From: Marinobacter halodurans
Lineage (GTDB): Bacteria; Pseudomonadota; Gammaproteobacteria; Pseudomonadales; Oleiphilaceae
Assembly (NCBI RefSeq): GCF_004327985.1
Contig: NZ_SJDL01000030.1
Coordinates: 1 to 64,000 of the forward strand
Direction of reading: 5' to 3'
Length of the DNA stretch: 64,000 nt
The notes under the pieces: model-generated
What the model was told of the DNA's origin: nothing
Seen by the model: the letters and a program-made list of their open reading frames with translations, nothing else
The model's database searches: none
Program-made: the position numbers and the translations under genes
Shown here: positions 45,647 to 54,707 of the stretch, piece after piece
Position numbering within the stretch: the stretch's first letter is position 1
Layout of the letters: each line of letters opens with the position of its first letter

Positions 45647-46801
45647 ATGCTGATCCTGCTGTTCTGGCTTTCGCTGCTCCTGCTGCTCTACATCTACCTG
45701 GGCTACCCGTTGCTGGTCTATTTCTGGGGGCAGCCGCCCCGGACGATCGAACGGGACGACGAGCACCAGCCCCGCGTGTCGATCCTGATTGCCGCCTATA
45801 ACGAAGCCAGGGACATCGAGGCGACGCTGCGCAACAAGCTGGCCTTGGACTACCCGGCGGACCGTCTCGAGATCCTGGTGGTCTCCGACGAGTCCGAGGA
45901 CGGCACGGACGATATCGTGCGCTCGGTGGCCGCGGACAGCGCGTCGCCTATCCGTCTGTTTCGCCAGGCGCCCCGCCAGGGCAAGACCGCCGGGCTGAAC
46001 CGCATTGTGCCGGAAGCGACCGGCGAGATCATCGCGTTTTCCGACGCCAACTCCGAATGGGATCCGGCGGCCTTGCGCAAACTGGTGCGCAACTTCGCTG
46101 ACCCGCAGGTCGGATACGTCACCGGCAAGATGGTGTACGTCAACGAGGCGGGCCACCTGGTGGGCGACGGATGCAGCGCCTACATGAAATACGAGAACTG
46201 GTTGCGCGAAAAGGAAACCCGGCTGGGGTCGATCGTCGGCGTCGACGGCGGCATCGATGCCATGCGCCGCTCGCTCTATCAGCCGCTGCGCCCCGACCAG
46301 TTGCCGGACTTTGTGCAGCCGCTGAAAGTGGTGGAGCAGGGGCGCCGTGTGGTCTATGAACCCGAGGCGCTGTTGCGGGAAGAGGCCCTGCAGGACAGCG
46401 CCAGCGAGTTCTCCATGCGGGTTCGTGTGACGTTACGGGCCCTGTGGGCACTGCGGGATATGCATGAACTGCTCGACCCCCTGCATTACGGCCGGTTCGC
46501 CGTCCAGTTGCTGTCCCACAAGGTGATGCGCTATCTGGCGTTCATCCCGCAGATCATCCTCACGCTCAGCGCCGTGCTGTTGGCGAACCGGGGCGGTATC
46601 TACGGGCTCTGCCTGCTGGGCCTGATCGCGATGTACCTGTTTGCCTGGTTGGGGCAGCGGCGAGAGCGTCACGGCCGCAACCTGCCGTTCTACATGGCGG
46701 CGCCGTACTACCTCATGCTTCTCAACATGGCCTGTTATCAGGCGACTCGCGCCTTTATCCGGGGCGAGAAGAAAGTGATCTGGAATCCAAGGAAGGGTTA
46801 G
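45647..46801 (+). CDS. Membrane-bound family 2 glycosyltransferase
   Basis: A 384-residue protein: one N-terminal membrane helix, GT2 domain from about residue 40 (RVSILIAAYNEARDIE, VVSDESEDGT, FSDANSEWDP as DxD-like site, GVDGGIDAMR), and three or four membrane helices in the C-terminal third. The topology resembles processive beta-glycosyltransferases, but the Q/RxxRW motif is not obvious, so a single-sugar transferase is equally possible. It ends sharing one base with the next GTG start. Confidence 0.84.
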   Translation: MLILLFWLSLLLLLYIYLGYPLLVYFWGQPPRTIERDDEHQPRVSILIAAYNEARDIEATLRNKLALDYPADRLEILVVSDESEDGTDDIVRSVAADSASPIRLFRQAPRQGKTAGLNRIVPEATGEIIAFSDANSEWDPAALRKLVRNFADPQVGYVTGKMVYVNEAGHLVGDGCSAYMKYENWLREKETRLGSIVGVDGGIDAMRRSLYQPLRPDQLPDFVQPLKVVEQGRRVVYEPEALLREEALQDSASEFSMRVRVTLRALWALRDMHELLDPLHYGRFAVQLLSHKVMRYLAFIPQIILTLSAVLLANRGGIYGLCLLGLIAMYLFAWLGQRRERHGRNLPFYMAAPYYLMLLNMACYQATRAFIRGEKKVIWNPRKG

Positions 46802-47928
46802 TGGAAAAAGTACTGCACCTGATCGATAGCGGTGGACTCTATGGTGCCGAGAAGATGTTACTGACCCTGGTTTCCCAGCAGATGGCCATGGGGCTTTCCC
46901 CCATGATCCTCAGTGCCGGGGAGCTGGATGCCGGCGACAAGGCCATCGAGGTGGAAGCCCGGCGGCTGGGCCTGCCGGTGCACCCCTGGCGTATGCGGCC
47001 GGGGTTCAACCCGTCGGAAGCGCTGCGAATCCTGCGCTGGGCTCAGGCGGAAGGCTACGAGTTGCTGCATTCCCACGGCTACAAGTTCAACGTATTGCTG
47101 GGTATGTGGCCGGCCTTTATGCGCCGGTTGCCGATGGTGGCGACCCTGCACGGCTACGTCAAAGCCGCCCGCTATACCAGGGCCTGGCTGTATGAAGCGC
47201 TGGACCGGATGATCCTGCGACGCCTGAACCGCATCGTCGTGGTTTCCGAAGCGATGCGTTTCGACATACCGCCGGGTATCGCCCGGTCGTCGGCGCTGAC
47301 GGTGATCCCGAACGGGCTGGATACCGAGAGCCTGCGGGAGACCGCCAAAACGCCGCTACCGCAGGCGCTCCAGGTATTCATCGACAACCACCACCCGATC
47401 CTGCTGGGTGTCGGGCGGCTGTCCCGGGAAAAGGGCTTCGAGCGACTGGTTGGGGCGCTGGCCCTGCTGAAAGCGCGCTTTCCCGGCATCGGGCTGATGC
47501 TCGTCGGGGAAGGGCGGGAACGGCAGGCCCTGACCGACCAGATCGTCACCGAGGGGCTACAGCAGCAGGTCATGATGCCGGGTTACTGCGACACCGTGCC
47601 GGCCCTGATGGCCGCGGCCGATGTCCTGTGCATGCCGTCGCGGACCGAAGGGTTGCCCATTTCGCTGCTCGAGGCCATGGCCCTGGAGCTGCCCGTCGTC
47701 GCCTCCAATGTCGGGGAGATTGGGGCGGTGCTGGGGAACGATTGTGGCGGTTACCTGGTGGACGCGACCGAGAGCGCGTCCCTGGCCAACAGCATTGTTG
47801 ATTGCCTGACCGATGAGCAGGAGCGGGGCAAGCGGGTGGCGTGGGCACGCTCACGTGTCGAGCGGGACTTTTCAGGCGAGGCGATGTGCCAGCGATACAT
47901 GACGGTTTACGAGCAGGCGCACCGATGA
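46801..47928 (+). CDS. Family 4 glycosyltransferase
   Basis: A 375-residue GT-B enzyme. The N-terminus HLIDSGGLYGAEKMLL has the usual glycine-rich acceptor loop; the C-terminal site has LLGVGRLSREKGFERLV and EGLPISLLEAMALELPVVAS with EX7E. It starts with GTG overlapping the previous stop, with GGAAGG as ribosome site. Donor and acceptor are unknown. Member of the coupled gene run 45647-51246. Confidence 0.88.
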   Translation: MEKVLHLIDSGGLYGAEKMLLTLVSQQMAMGLSPMILSAGELDAGDKAIEVEARRLGLPVHPWRMRPGFNPSEALRILRWAQAEGYELLHSHGYKFNVLLGMWPAFMRRLPMVATLHGYVKAARYTRAWLYEALDRMILRRLNRIVVVSEAMRFDIPPGIARSSALTVIPNGLDTESLRETAKTPLPQALQVFIDNHHPILLGVGRLSREKGFERLVGALALLKARFPGIGLMLVGEGRERQALTDQIVTEGLQQQVMMPGYCDTVPALMAAADVLCMPSRTEGLPISLLEAMALELPVVASNVGEIGAVLGNDCGGYLVDATESASLANSIVDCLTDEQERGKRVAWARSRVERDFSGEAMCQRYMTVYEQAHR

Positions 47929-49022
47929 AAATCAGCATTATCATGGATCAGTACAACCACCCCCACGCCGGCACCGAGAGCCAGGTGCTTAAGCTGGTGC
48001 GTGGCCTCCAGGACAAGGGCTGGGACGTCCGCTTTGCCGTGCTGCGGGGGACGGACTATTCGCGCAGCGGCCACTTCCCGGTACCGGTGGAGGAACTGGG
48101 CGTGGGCAGCCTCTCCCACCCGGCCAGCTGGTGGTCCGTCTATCGCTATGCGCGCCGGTTGCAGGCCGAGGGTGTTGGCCTGGTACACGTTTTCTTCAAC
48201 GATGCATCGGTCCTGTGCCCGCCCATGATGCGGCTGGCGGGCATCCAGACCATCATCTCCCGTCGTGATATGGGCTTCTGGTATTCGCCCCTCTACCTGA
48301 AAGCCCTCCGCCTCACCGGCCGCTGGGTGTCGGCGGCAATCTGTAACAGCCAGGCCGTGGCGCGGGTAACCGGCGAATCCGAGAACCTGCCGGAGGACAA
48401 GCTCCACGTCATCTACAACGGATACCCCGGCATTGGCGAAACGCCCGAACCCTCCTACGCGGTCGCCGGCAGCGTGCGGGTCGGCATCGTGGCTAACCTG
48501 CGCCCCATCAAGCGGATTGACGACCTGATCCGGGCCGCGGCCAAGGTCGTTGCCGATGGCGGGGACATTCGCATCAGCGTGGTCGGCGGCGGGGACAGCG
48601 CACCCTATGAGGCGCTCGCCCGACAACTGGGCATGGCCGAGCGGGTGGAATTCCACGGCAGCCAGCCGGAACCGGAACATTTCATCCGGGAATTCGACAT
48701 CGCGGTGCTCTGTTCCGAGTCGGAGGGCTTCTCCAACGCCATCATCGAGTACATGCGCTGCGGCAAGCCGGTGATCTGCACGCGTACCGGCGGTAATCCG
48801 GAGATCGTATCCGACGGCGACAACGGCTTCCTGATTGAAGTGGGCGACGTCGAGGCGCTGGCGCGCCATATTGCTACGTTAACCGAACGCCCCGAATTAA
48901 GGAGAAAAATGGGTGAAGCAGGGAAGTTGAAAGTCACCCGCCAGTACTCGGTGGACACCATGCTGGCGCACCACGTGGCCCTGTACGAGCAGTTGATGGG
49001 CAGGGAGGCCTGGGCATGCTGA
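47925..49022 (+). CDS. Family 4 glycosyltransferase
   Basis: A 365-residue GT-B enzyme beginning MKISIIMDQYNHPHAGTESQ, with the sugar-nucleotide site VGIVANLRPIKRIDDLI and SESEGFSNAIIEYMRCGKPVI. The ATG overlaps the preceding stop by four bases. It is similar in layout to the gene before it but clearly a different subfamily. Specificity is unknown. Confidence 0.88.
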   Translation: MKISIIMDQYNHPHAGTESQVLKLVRGLQDKGWDVRFAVLRGTDYSRSGHFPVPVEELGVGSLSHPASWWSVYRYARRLQAEGVGLVHVFFNDASVLCPPMMRLAGIQTIISRRDMGFWYSPLYLKALRLTGRWVSAAICNSQAVARVTGESENLPEDKLHVIYNGYPGIGETPEPSYAVAGSVRVGIVANLRPIKRIDDLIRAAAKVVADGGDIRISVVGGGDSAPYEALARQLGMAERVEFHGSQPEPEHFIREFDIAVLCSESEGFSNAIIEYMRCGKPVICTRTGGNPEIVSDGDNGFLIEVGDVEALARHIATLTERPELRRKMGEAGKLKVTRQYSVDTMLAHHVALYEQLMGREAWAC

Positions 49023-50356
49023 CACGCCTTTCCCGACACGTGTTCTACCCCCTTTGGGACCTCAAGGATCGCAGTCATCGCCTGGAGGAATGGAGAAACC
49101 TGGAGCGCCAGCAGTGGGCGCCGCGCGCCGAACTCGAGTCGCTGCAATGGCTGCGGGCGCAGGAGATGATTCGTTATGCGGCCCGCCATAGCCCGTATTA
49201 CCGGGGATTGTTTCAGGAGCACGGTATCAAGCCGGACCGTATCCGCACCCTCGATGATCTGCGGACCATTCCCGTCACCACCAAGCAAACCATCCGGAAC
49301 AACCTGGACCGGTTCATCAGCGACGAGTTTGCGAAAGACGACCTGGTGACGGCCAAGACCGGCGGTTCCACCGGCGTTTCACTGCACCTGTATTTTGATG
49401 AAACCTGCCAGGAACGGCGCAATGCGGCCCAACTGCTCGCCGACCGGTGGTCCGGCTGGGACCTGGGGATGAAGAAGGCCGCCGTCTGGGGCAATCCGCC
49501 GGTTCCCAGGACCATCAAACAGAAACTGCGCCACCACCTGCTGGATCGCACGATCTACCTCGACACCATGGACCTGAACGACACCTCCATGGGCGAGTTC
49601 GTGGCTCTCTGGCGCCGGGAGAAACCGGAAGCCATCTTCGGCCACGCCCATTCGATCTACATCTTTGCCCGTTATGTGGACCGGCAGGGCATCCGTGACC
49701 TGCGCCCGCGGGGCATCGTGGCAACGTCGATGATGCTGCTGGACCACGAGCGCGCCCTGATCGAGTCTGCGTTTGGCTGCAAGGTCACCAATCGCTATGG
49801 CTGTGAGGAAGTGGGGCTGATCGCCTGCGAGTGCGAACAGCACAATGGCATGCACCTGAACGTTCCCCACGTGCTGGTGGAATGTCTCGACAGCGATGGC
49901 CGGCCAGCCGCGCCGGGCCAGCCCGGCAAGCTCGTCCTGACCGACCTGAACAACCAGGGCATGCCCCTGATTCGATACCGCGTGGAGGACGTCGGCGTGT
50001 TGTCCGACCGCCAGTGCAACTGCGGGCGAGGCTTGCCTATCCTTGAGCGCCTGGAAGGCCGTGTCGCCGATTTCCTGAAATTGCCCAGTGGCGGGCAGGT
50101 CGCCGGTATTTCACTGGTGGAACGGACCCTGACGAAAGTCCCCGGAATTGAGCAGATGCAACTCGTCCAGGAAACCCTGGATACCCTGACCATCAATCGC
50201 GTGAAAGGCCAGGATTATGATGACCAGACGGATGCCGCGCTGATTGCCGCGTTGCGTGAAGTCTTCGACGAGAGCGTCACGTTGTCCATCAACGATGTAG
50301 AGGCGATCCCGCAGGAAGCCTCGGGCAAATACAGGTTCTCGATATGCAAGGTATGA
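49016..50356 (+). CDS. CapK/PaaK-like adenylate-forming enzyme (1)
   Basis: A 446-residue member of the phenylacetate-CoA ligase-like (CapK) group of AMP-binding enzymes. It has the nucleotide loop AKTGGSTGVS, NRYGCEEVGLIACECE (the Y-G-x-x-E adenylate motif) and MPLIRYRVEDVG. Such enzymes occur in capsule and exopolysaccharide loci, where an acyl or amino-acid decoration of sugars is suspected; the true substrate is unproven. It overlaps the previous gene by seven bases and the next by up to 13. A second, AT-richer paralogue lies at 52279. Confidence 0.85.
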   Translation: MLTRLSRHVFYPLWDLKDRSHRLEEWRNLERQQWAPRAELESLQWLRAQEMIRYAARHSPYYRGLFQEHGIKPDRIRTLDDLRTIPVTTKQTIRNNLDRFISDEFAKDDLVTAKTGGSTGVSLHLYFDETCQERRNAAQLLADRWSGWDLGMKKAAVWGNPPVPRTIKQKLRHHLLDRTIYLDTMDLNDTSMGEFVALWRREKPEAIFGHAHSIYIFARYVDRQGIRDLRPRGIVATSMMLLDHERALIESAFGCKVTNRYGCEEVGLIACECEQHNGMHLNVPHVLVECLDSDGRPAAPGQPGKLVLTDLNNQGMPLIRYRVEDVGVLSDRQCNCGRGLPILERLEGRVADFLKLPSGGQVAGISLVERTLTKVPGIEQMQLVQETLDTLTINRVKGQDYDDQTDAALIAALREVFDESVTLSINDVEAIPQEASGKYRFSICKV

Positions 50357-51246
50357 CGTCAACCAACCAGCCCCTGGTCAGCGTGGTGATCGCCACCTAC
50401 AACATGGGCCACTACCTGCCGGAAGCCGTCAATTCGGTTCTGAGGCAGACCTGGTCCAACCTTGAAATCGTGATCATTGACGACGGCTCCACGGATGACA
50501 CCGCCCACCAGATAGCGCCGCTGGCGACTGACAAAAGGGTCCATTACATCCGCACCGAGAACAAAGGCCAGCCCCAGGCGAAGAACCGGGGCCTGCATGA
50601 GGCGCAAGGTGAATTTATTGCCTTCTGCGACGCCGACGATCTCTGGTCACCCCGCAAGCTTGAGCTGCAAATGCGGGAATTCGAGAACCCCAAGGTAGGG
50701 GTGGTCTACAGCGAGGTCTCCTACATCGACCAGGAAGGCGATCATATCGACAAGGCCCAGCCCTACGAACGCCACAGCGGAACGGTAACCGAGCATCTGG
50801 TGATCAAGAACTTCGTCCCCTTTGGTACGGCGGTCATCCGGCGGGCCTGCATCGAGAAGAACGGGCCGTTCGACGAGACCCTGCCCATGGGGATCGACTG
50901 GGATCTGTGGCTGCGCTATTCCGTCGACTGGGAATTCCGCTACGTCAGCGACGTCACCTACATCTACCGGATCTGGCCCGGCCAGATGTCCAAGAACTAC
51001 CGGGGCCGCTACGACAACGCGTTTCGCATCCTGGAGAAGTTCCTGACGGCGAACCCGAACGCTGTACCGGACGAGCTGGCGTCCCGGGCGTGGGCGGATA
51101 TGTACATCAGCCGCGGCATGTCCATCGCCGCTGCCGAACGATCGTTTATTGAACCGTTCTGCGATGTCTGCCGGGGCATCCTGCGGGACAGCTCCTACTG
51201 GCAGGGCTGGCGGTCACTCGCCAAGCTGATCCTGCGCAGGGTGTAG
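50344..51246 (+). CDS. Family 2 glycosyltransferase
   Basis: A 300-residue soluble GT-A enzyme with PLVSVVIATYNMGHYLPEAV, IIDDGSTDDT, FCDADDLW (DxD) and a C-terminal helical part. ATG 50344 is within the end of the preceding gene; ATG 50353, which forms ATGA with its stop, is an equally good start. Last member of the GC-rich coupled run. Confidence 0.88.
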   Translation: MQGMTSTNQPLVSVVIATYNMGHYLPEAVNSVLRQTWSNLEIVIIDDGSTDDTAHQIAPLATDKRVHYIRTENKGQPQAKNRGLHEAQGEFIAFCDADDLWSPRKLELQMREFENPKVGVVYSEVSYIDQEGDHIDKAQPYERHSGTVTEHLVIKNFVPFGTAVIRRACIEKNGPFDETLPMGIDWDLWLRYSVDWEFRYVSDVTYIYRIWPGQMSKNYRGRYDNAFRILEKFLTANPNAVPDELASRAWADMYISRGMSIAAAERSFIEPFCDVCRGILRDSSYWQGWRSLAKLILRRV

Positions 51247-51268
51247 TCGGGGCGGGGAGAGACAGGGA

Positions 51269-52252
51269 ATGACACTCAACCAATTTATCTACAAAGCCAC
51301 CCGCCCATTGGGCGGCCTGCAGCTCGCCCGCATACTGGCGCGCCACCATCCCCGTATCCTGATGTACCACCGGCTTTCGGCGACAGACGAGCCGGGCAAG
51401 ATCCACGTGGACCAGTTTCGAAAGCAAATGCGGTTGATCAAGCGCCACTTCCACCCGATGAACCTGACAGAGCTGTTGGAGGCGCATGAGCAGGGGAACG
51501 TCCCCAATCATGCGGTTGTGGTGACGTTCGATGATGGTTATGCGGACTTTGCCGAATACGCCTTCCCGATCATGCAGGAGGAGGGGATACCGTCCACGTT
51601 GTTTATTACGACGGGCTTCGTGAATGGTGACCTGTGGTTGTGGCCGGATCAGTTGCGGTATGTCATCGACAATACCGTAAGCAACAAAGAGGTGTTTATT
51701 GAAGGTTTGAACCAGAAAATCAACTTCCATACTGATAGAGAGAAGGCGTGGAATGTGGTCGCCGATCATTGCCTGACAATTCCCAACGAGCAGAAGGAAT
51801 CCTTGATTTCCGATCTGTATGACAGGCTTGATGTGGTGCGACCAGAGAGTTCACCTAGCCAGTACCGAGGGTTGGAATGGCCTCAACTCAGAAAGATGGT
51901 GAATAAGGGGTTGGATATCGGAAGTCATTCGTACAGTCACCCTATATTAACCAGACTGAGAAGCGATGCGCTTATATCTGAACTGACAAGCTCTCGTGAA
52001 CTGATTCGCGAAAAGCTTGGTGTCGACACCCAGGTGTTTTGCTACCCAAACGGCCAGCCGTTCGACTTCAATTCGGATGTGAAATCAGCCATTAGGGCAG
52101 CAGGTTACAGTGTCGCAGTGGCCGCCTACCCAAGCCGTCATCCACTGTCTGATATCTGGGCTATCAATCGCTACCCCGCAAACAAGCTGTGGGAGCTTTT
52201 TGAAAAAAATGTCTACGGCATGACTTATCTGAATAGCCGTGCGCTTACCTAA
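51269..52252 (+). CDS. Polysaccharide deacetylase family protein
   Basis: A 327-residue NodB-domain protein: PRILMYHRLS, VVVTFDDGYADFAEYA (metal Asp pair), DIGSHSYSHPIL (His ligands) and VFCYPNGQPFDFN. It is the second deacetylase of the locus and is related to YadE/PgaB-type NodB domains rather than the DUF3473 type. No signal peptide is evident. GGGAGAG precedes ATG. The 5' third is GC-rich like its upstream neighbours, while the sequence after about 51650 is clearly AT-richer, so the gene spans a composition boundary. Confidence 0.88.
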   Translation: MTLNQFIYKATRPLGGLQLARILARHHPRILMYHRLSATDEPGKIHVDQFRKQMRLIKRHFHPMNLTELLEAHEQGNVPNHAVVVTFDDGYADFAEYAFPIMQEEGIPSTLFITTGFVNGDLWLWPDQLRYVIDNTVSNKEVFIEGLNQKINFHTDREKAWNVVADHCLTIPNEQKESLISDLYDRLDVVRPESSPSQYRGLEWPQLRKMVNKGLDIGSHSYSHPILTRLRSDALISELTSSRELIREKLGVDTQVFCYPNGQPFDFNSDVKSAIRAAGYSVAVAAYPSRHPLSDIWAINRYPANKLWELFEKNVYGMTYLNSRALT

Positions 52253-52278
52253 ACGGATAGCCTCAGGAACTCATAAAA

Positions 52279-53601
52279 GTGAGACGGCCATTCAACACAA
52301 GTACGAGGGAAGGGGTGTTTAGAGGGATTCGATTTTATCTAACCCGGGCTTTTTACCGATTGCTGGGCATCAACCTGGACCAGCGCTGCAAAGAGATTCA
52401 GGAATTATGGGATGCGGGTGAAGAGAAGCGGAATCAGCATTTAAATGATCTTCTCCAAGAGCGGCAGCCATTGGATGCCCGGGGGAATCGGGTAGATTCA
52501 TTGAAGGCCCTCCATAACGCTCCGGTTATGAGCAAATCTGTGCTCAGAGAGCGGTCCTTAGCTAAAGCGGAGAAATATTCGCGCCATACGGCGGGAACCA
52601 CCGGTGAACCAACGTATGTCAAACTCAATACCAGTGAACTCTCGCGAATGCTGGGCGTTCGGGAGTACTGCTTCAAATCGCACGGTTTGAAGCTAGGGAT
52701 GAGGGAAGCAAGACTTTGGGGGCGATCTGCCGGAGGAGTCAAGGGCCGCATTCGCGATTTCTTGCTCAACCGGCGTGTTTTTCACCCTGTGGGGCCCTCT
52801 GCGGAGAAAGAAGTAATCGAAATGCTTTCGTGGAAACCTGATTACATATACGGCTACTCTTCCTTAATTCTTGAGGCCGCGCAAATGATTGAGCGCAGAA
52901 AACTTGAACCTCTGGATATTAAAGGCGTCATTTGCACGGCAGAGAATATTCTTCCCAGTCAAAAGAGGCTCGTGAGTAAAGTCTTTAACTGCCCAGTCAT
53001 GGAGGAGTATGGGGCTACAGAGTTCGACGTCATAGCCTTTGACTGTCCAGTTGGACATCGGCACCTCGTTAACCCATGGTTGGTTGTCGAATCAATTGAT
53101 CATGAATTGGTCATATCCGACGTTTCCAGAAAGTCCCAGGCCTTGGTCCGCTACCGAATAGGCGATATAGCGGATGTGACATGTTCCAGCTGTCTCCATT
53201 TCGGCTCAAACATTCTCTTAGAGAATCTTGAGGGGCGCGCGTTTAATCGATTCGCCTACGGCAACGATAAAACCCGATTTCATGCCGTTGAATTCTCACG
53301 AGTGATGGATGCTTATATGCAAGAATATGGAGAAACCCTTTCATTTTCTTTCGTTCAAAGAAAACCCGGTTTCGTTACCGTGACGACTAGCCCGGAAGCC
53401 GGAAACTCATCAGATCTCTGCCGGTTCGTCGAAACGCAAATCTACAAAAGGTGCAAGACGTCTATTAGGGTTGAGTGGTCGGGGCAAAATAATGGTTCAG
53501 GCCTAGCGTTCAGGGCCGGTAAATCAAGCTACTTCGTACAAACGATGGACCATCGCAACGTGAGTGAATCTGATAGCATCAATTTTGGAGATGAAGTATG
53601 A
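52279..53601 (+). CDS. CapK/PaaK-like adenylate-forming enzyme (2)
   Basis: A 440-residue CapK-type protein with TAGTTGEPTYVKLN as the nucleotide loop, EEYGATEFDVIAFDC as the adenylate motif and ALVRYRIGDIADV. It is a distant paralogue of the enzyme at 49016, AT-richer and with different codon use. The GTG start follows AGGAA at about 11 bases. ATGA overlap with the CapA-like gene couples them. Substrate unknown; a polymer-decorating acyl or amino-acid activation is a guess. Confidence 0.83.
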   Translation: MRRPFNTSTREGVFRGIRFYLTRAFYRLLGINLDQRCKEIQELWDAGEEKRNQHLNDLLQERQPLDARGNRVDSLKALHNAPVMSKSVLRERSLAKAEKYSRHTAGTTGEPTYVKLNTSELSRMLGVREYCFKSHGLKLGMREARLWGRSAGGVKGRIRDFLLNRRVFHPVGPSAEKEVIEMLSWKPDYIYGYSSLILEAAQMIERRKLEPLDIKGVICTAENILPSQKRLVSKVFNCPVMEEYGATEFDVIAFDCPVGHRHLVNPWLVVESIDHELVISDVSRKSQALVRYRIGDIADVTCSSCLHFGSNILLENLEGRAFNRFAYGNDKTRFHAVEFSRVMDAYMQEYGETLSFSFVQRKPGFVTVTTSPEAGNSSDLCRFVETQIYKRCKTSIRVEWSGQNNGSGLAFRAGKSSYFVQTMDHRNVSESDSINFGDEV

Positions 53602-54707
53602 AAGACACCAAAGCTCCAACCTTGAGGATATCGGCTGTCGGAGATTTATCGCTGGGCGATCACCCTGTTTGCGTTGGTCACGGTATGCGCTCTGCTTTTG
53701 AAAAGCATGGCAATGAGATTCTAGCGGCCGCTGAACCCTATTTCCGTCAATCAGACGTTACGATTGCTAACTTGGAAACGGTTACGACGGATCGCGGTTT
53801 CAACAGATTCTGGCTTCCATCCTTTGAAATGCGTGGGAATCCGCGGCACCTACGCTATATCAAGGATGCTGGCATCGATGTAGTAGGGGTTGCGAATAAC
53901 CATGCCATGCAACATGGCCGGGAAGCATTCGAAGATATGACATCATCGCTAGTACGCCACGGACTCTCAGTAATTGGCCTAGACCGACCTGATGGTCGTA
54001 CGGCGTATCACACATATGAACATGAGAGCGGTGAAATAACATATATCGTTGCTCTTTCTATGCGCCCGGAAGAATGGACTCATGATCCTGTCAACTATAG
54101 CTTGCGGGAAGATTTTTCAGAGTTGTTGTCGGAAATTCAGGATTTACGCAGAGAATGCGATGGGTTTCTGATCTGTTCTTTGCACTGGGGGCTAGAGTTT
54201 ATCAACTTCCCATCCGGGCAACAGGTCGAGTTTGGTCATGCACTCATTGATGCTGGAGTTGATGTGGTTCTGGGGCATCATCCCCACGTGCTGCAACCAG
54301 TAGAGAGGTATGGGCATGGTCTTATTTTCTATTCACTGGGAAATTTTGCATTTGATCTCTGGGGCGATGAAACAAAGCTGACCGGCATTGCTTGCGTGAA
54401 TCTATGTAAGGGGGGCCAGCCTGAGTTTGAATTTATTCCTATGGTAATCGGAGACAACCTTTCGCTTGAGTTGGCAAACAGCGACGATGCAAACGAGATC
54501 CACCGATTACTTTCTTGGGAGCGTTATAAAAATCTAGATAATCGTCCCGAAGGTGAACCTGAATACGAAGCCTTGTACAAATCAGAAAGAATGAAATTTA
54601 GATATTCGAGCTATCGCTATTTTTTAAAGAACTTTTATAAATACCCGCTTCATCTATTTTTACAATCATTGGCTCGCACTGCTCTCCGACGTCTGACTGG
54701 TACCTGA
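53598..54707 (+). CDS. CapA-family (poly-gamma-glutamate capsule) protein
   Basis: A 369-residue metallophosphatase-like CapA protein: AVGDLSLGDHP, VTIANLETVTT, VGVANNHAMQHG, CSLHWGLEF, VVLGHHPHVLQPVE and IFYSLGNFAFD are the family's successive metal-site motifs. Unlike Bacillus CapA it has no N-terminal membrane anchor, as in many CapA proteins of polysaccharide loci. In those loci the role is not established. Its 3' end overlaps the convergent glycosyltransferase gene by 42 bases. Confidence 0.88.
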   Translation: MKDTKAPTLRISAVGDLSLGDHPVCVGHGMRSAFEKHGNEILAAAEPYFRQSDVTIANLETVTTDRGFNRFWLPSFEMRGNPRHLRYIKDAGIDVVGVANNHAMQHGREAFEDMTSSLVRHGLSVIGLDRPDGRTAYHTYEHESGEITYIVALSMRPEEWTHDPVNYSLREDFSELLSEIQDLRRECDGFLICSLHWGLEFINFPSGQQVEFGHALIDAGVDVVLGHHPHVLQPVERYGHGLIFYSLGNFAFDLWGDETKLTGIACVNLCKGGQPEFEFIPMVIGDNLSLELANSDDANEIHRLLSWERYKNLDNRPEGEPEYEALYKSERMKFRYSSYRYFLKNFYKYPLHLFLQSLARTALRRLTGT

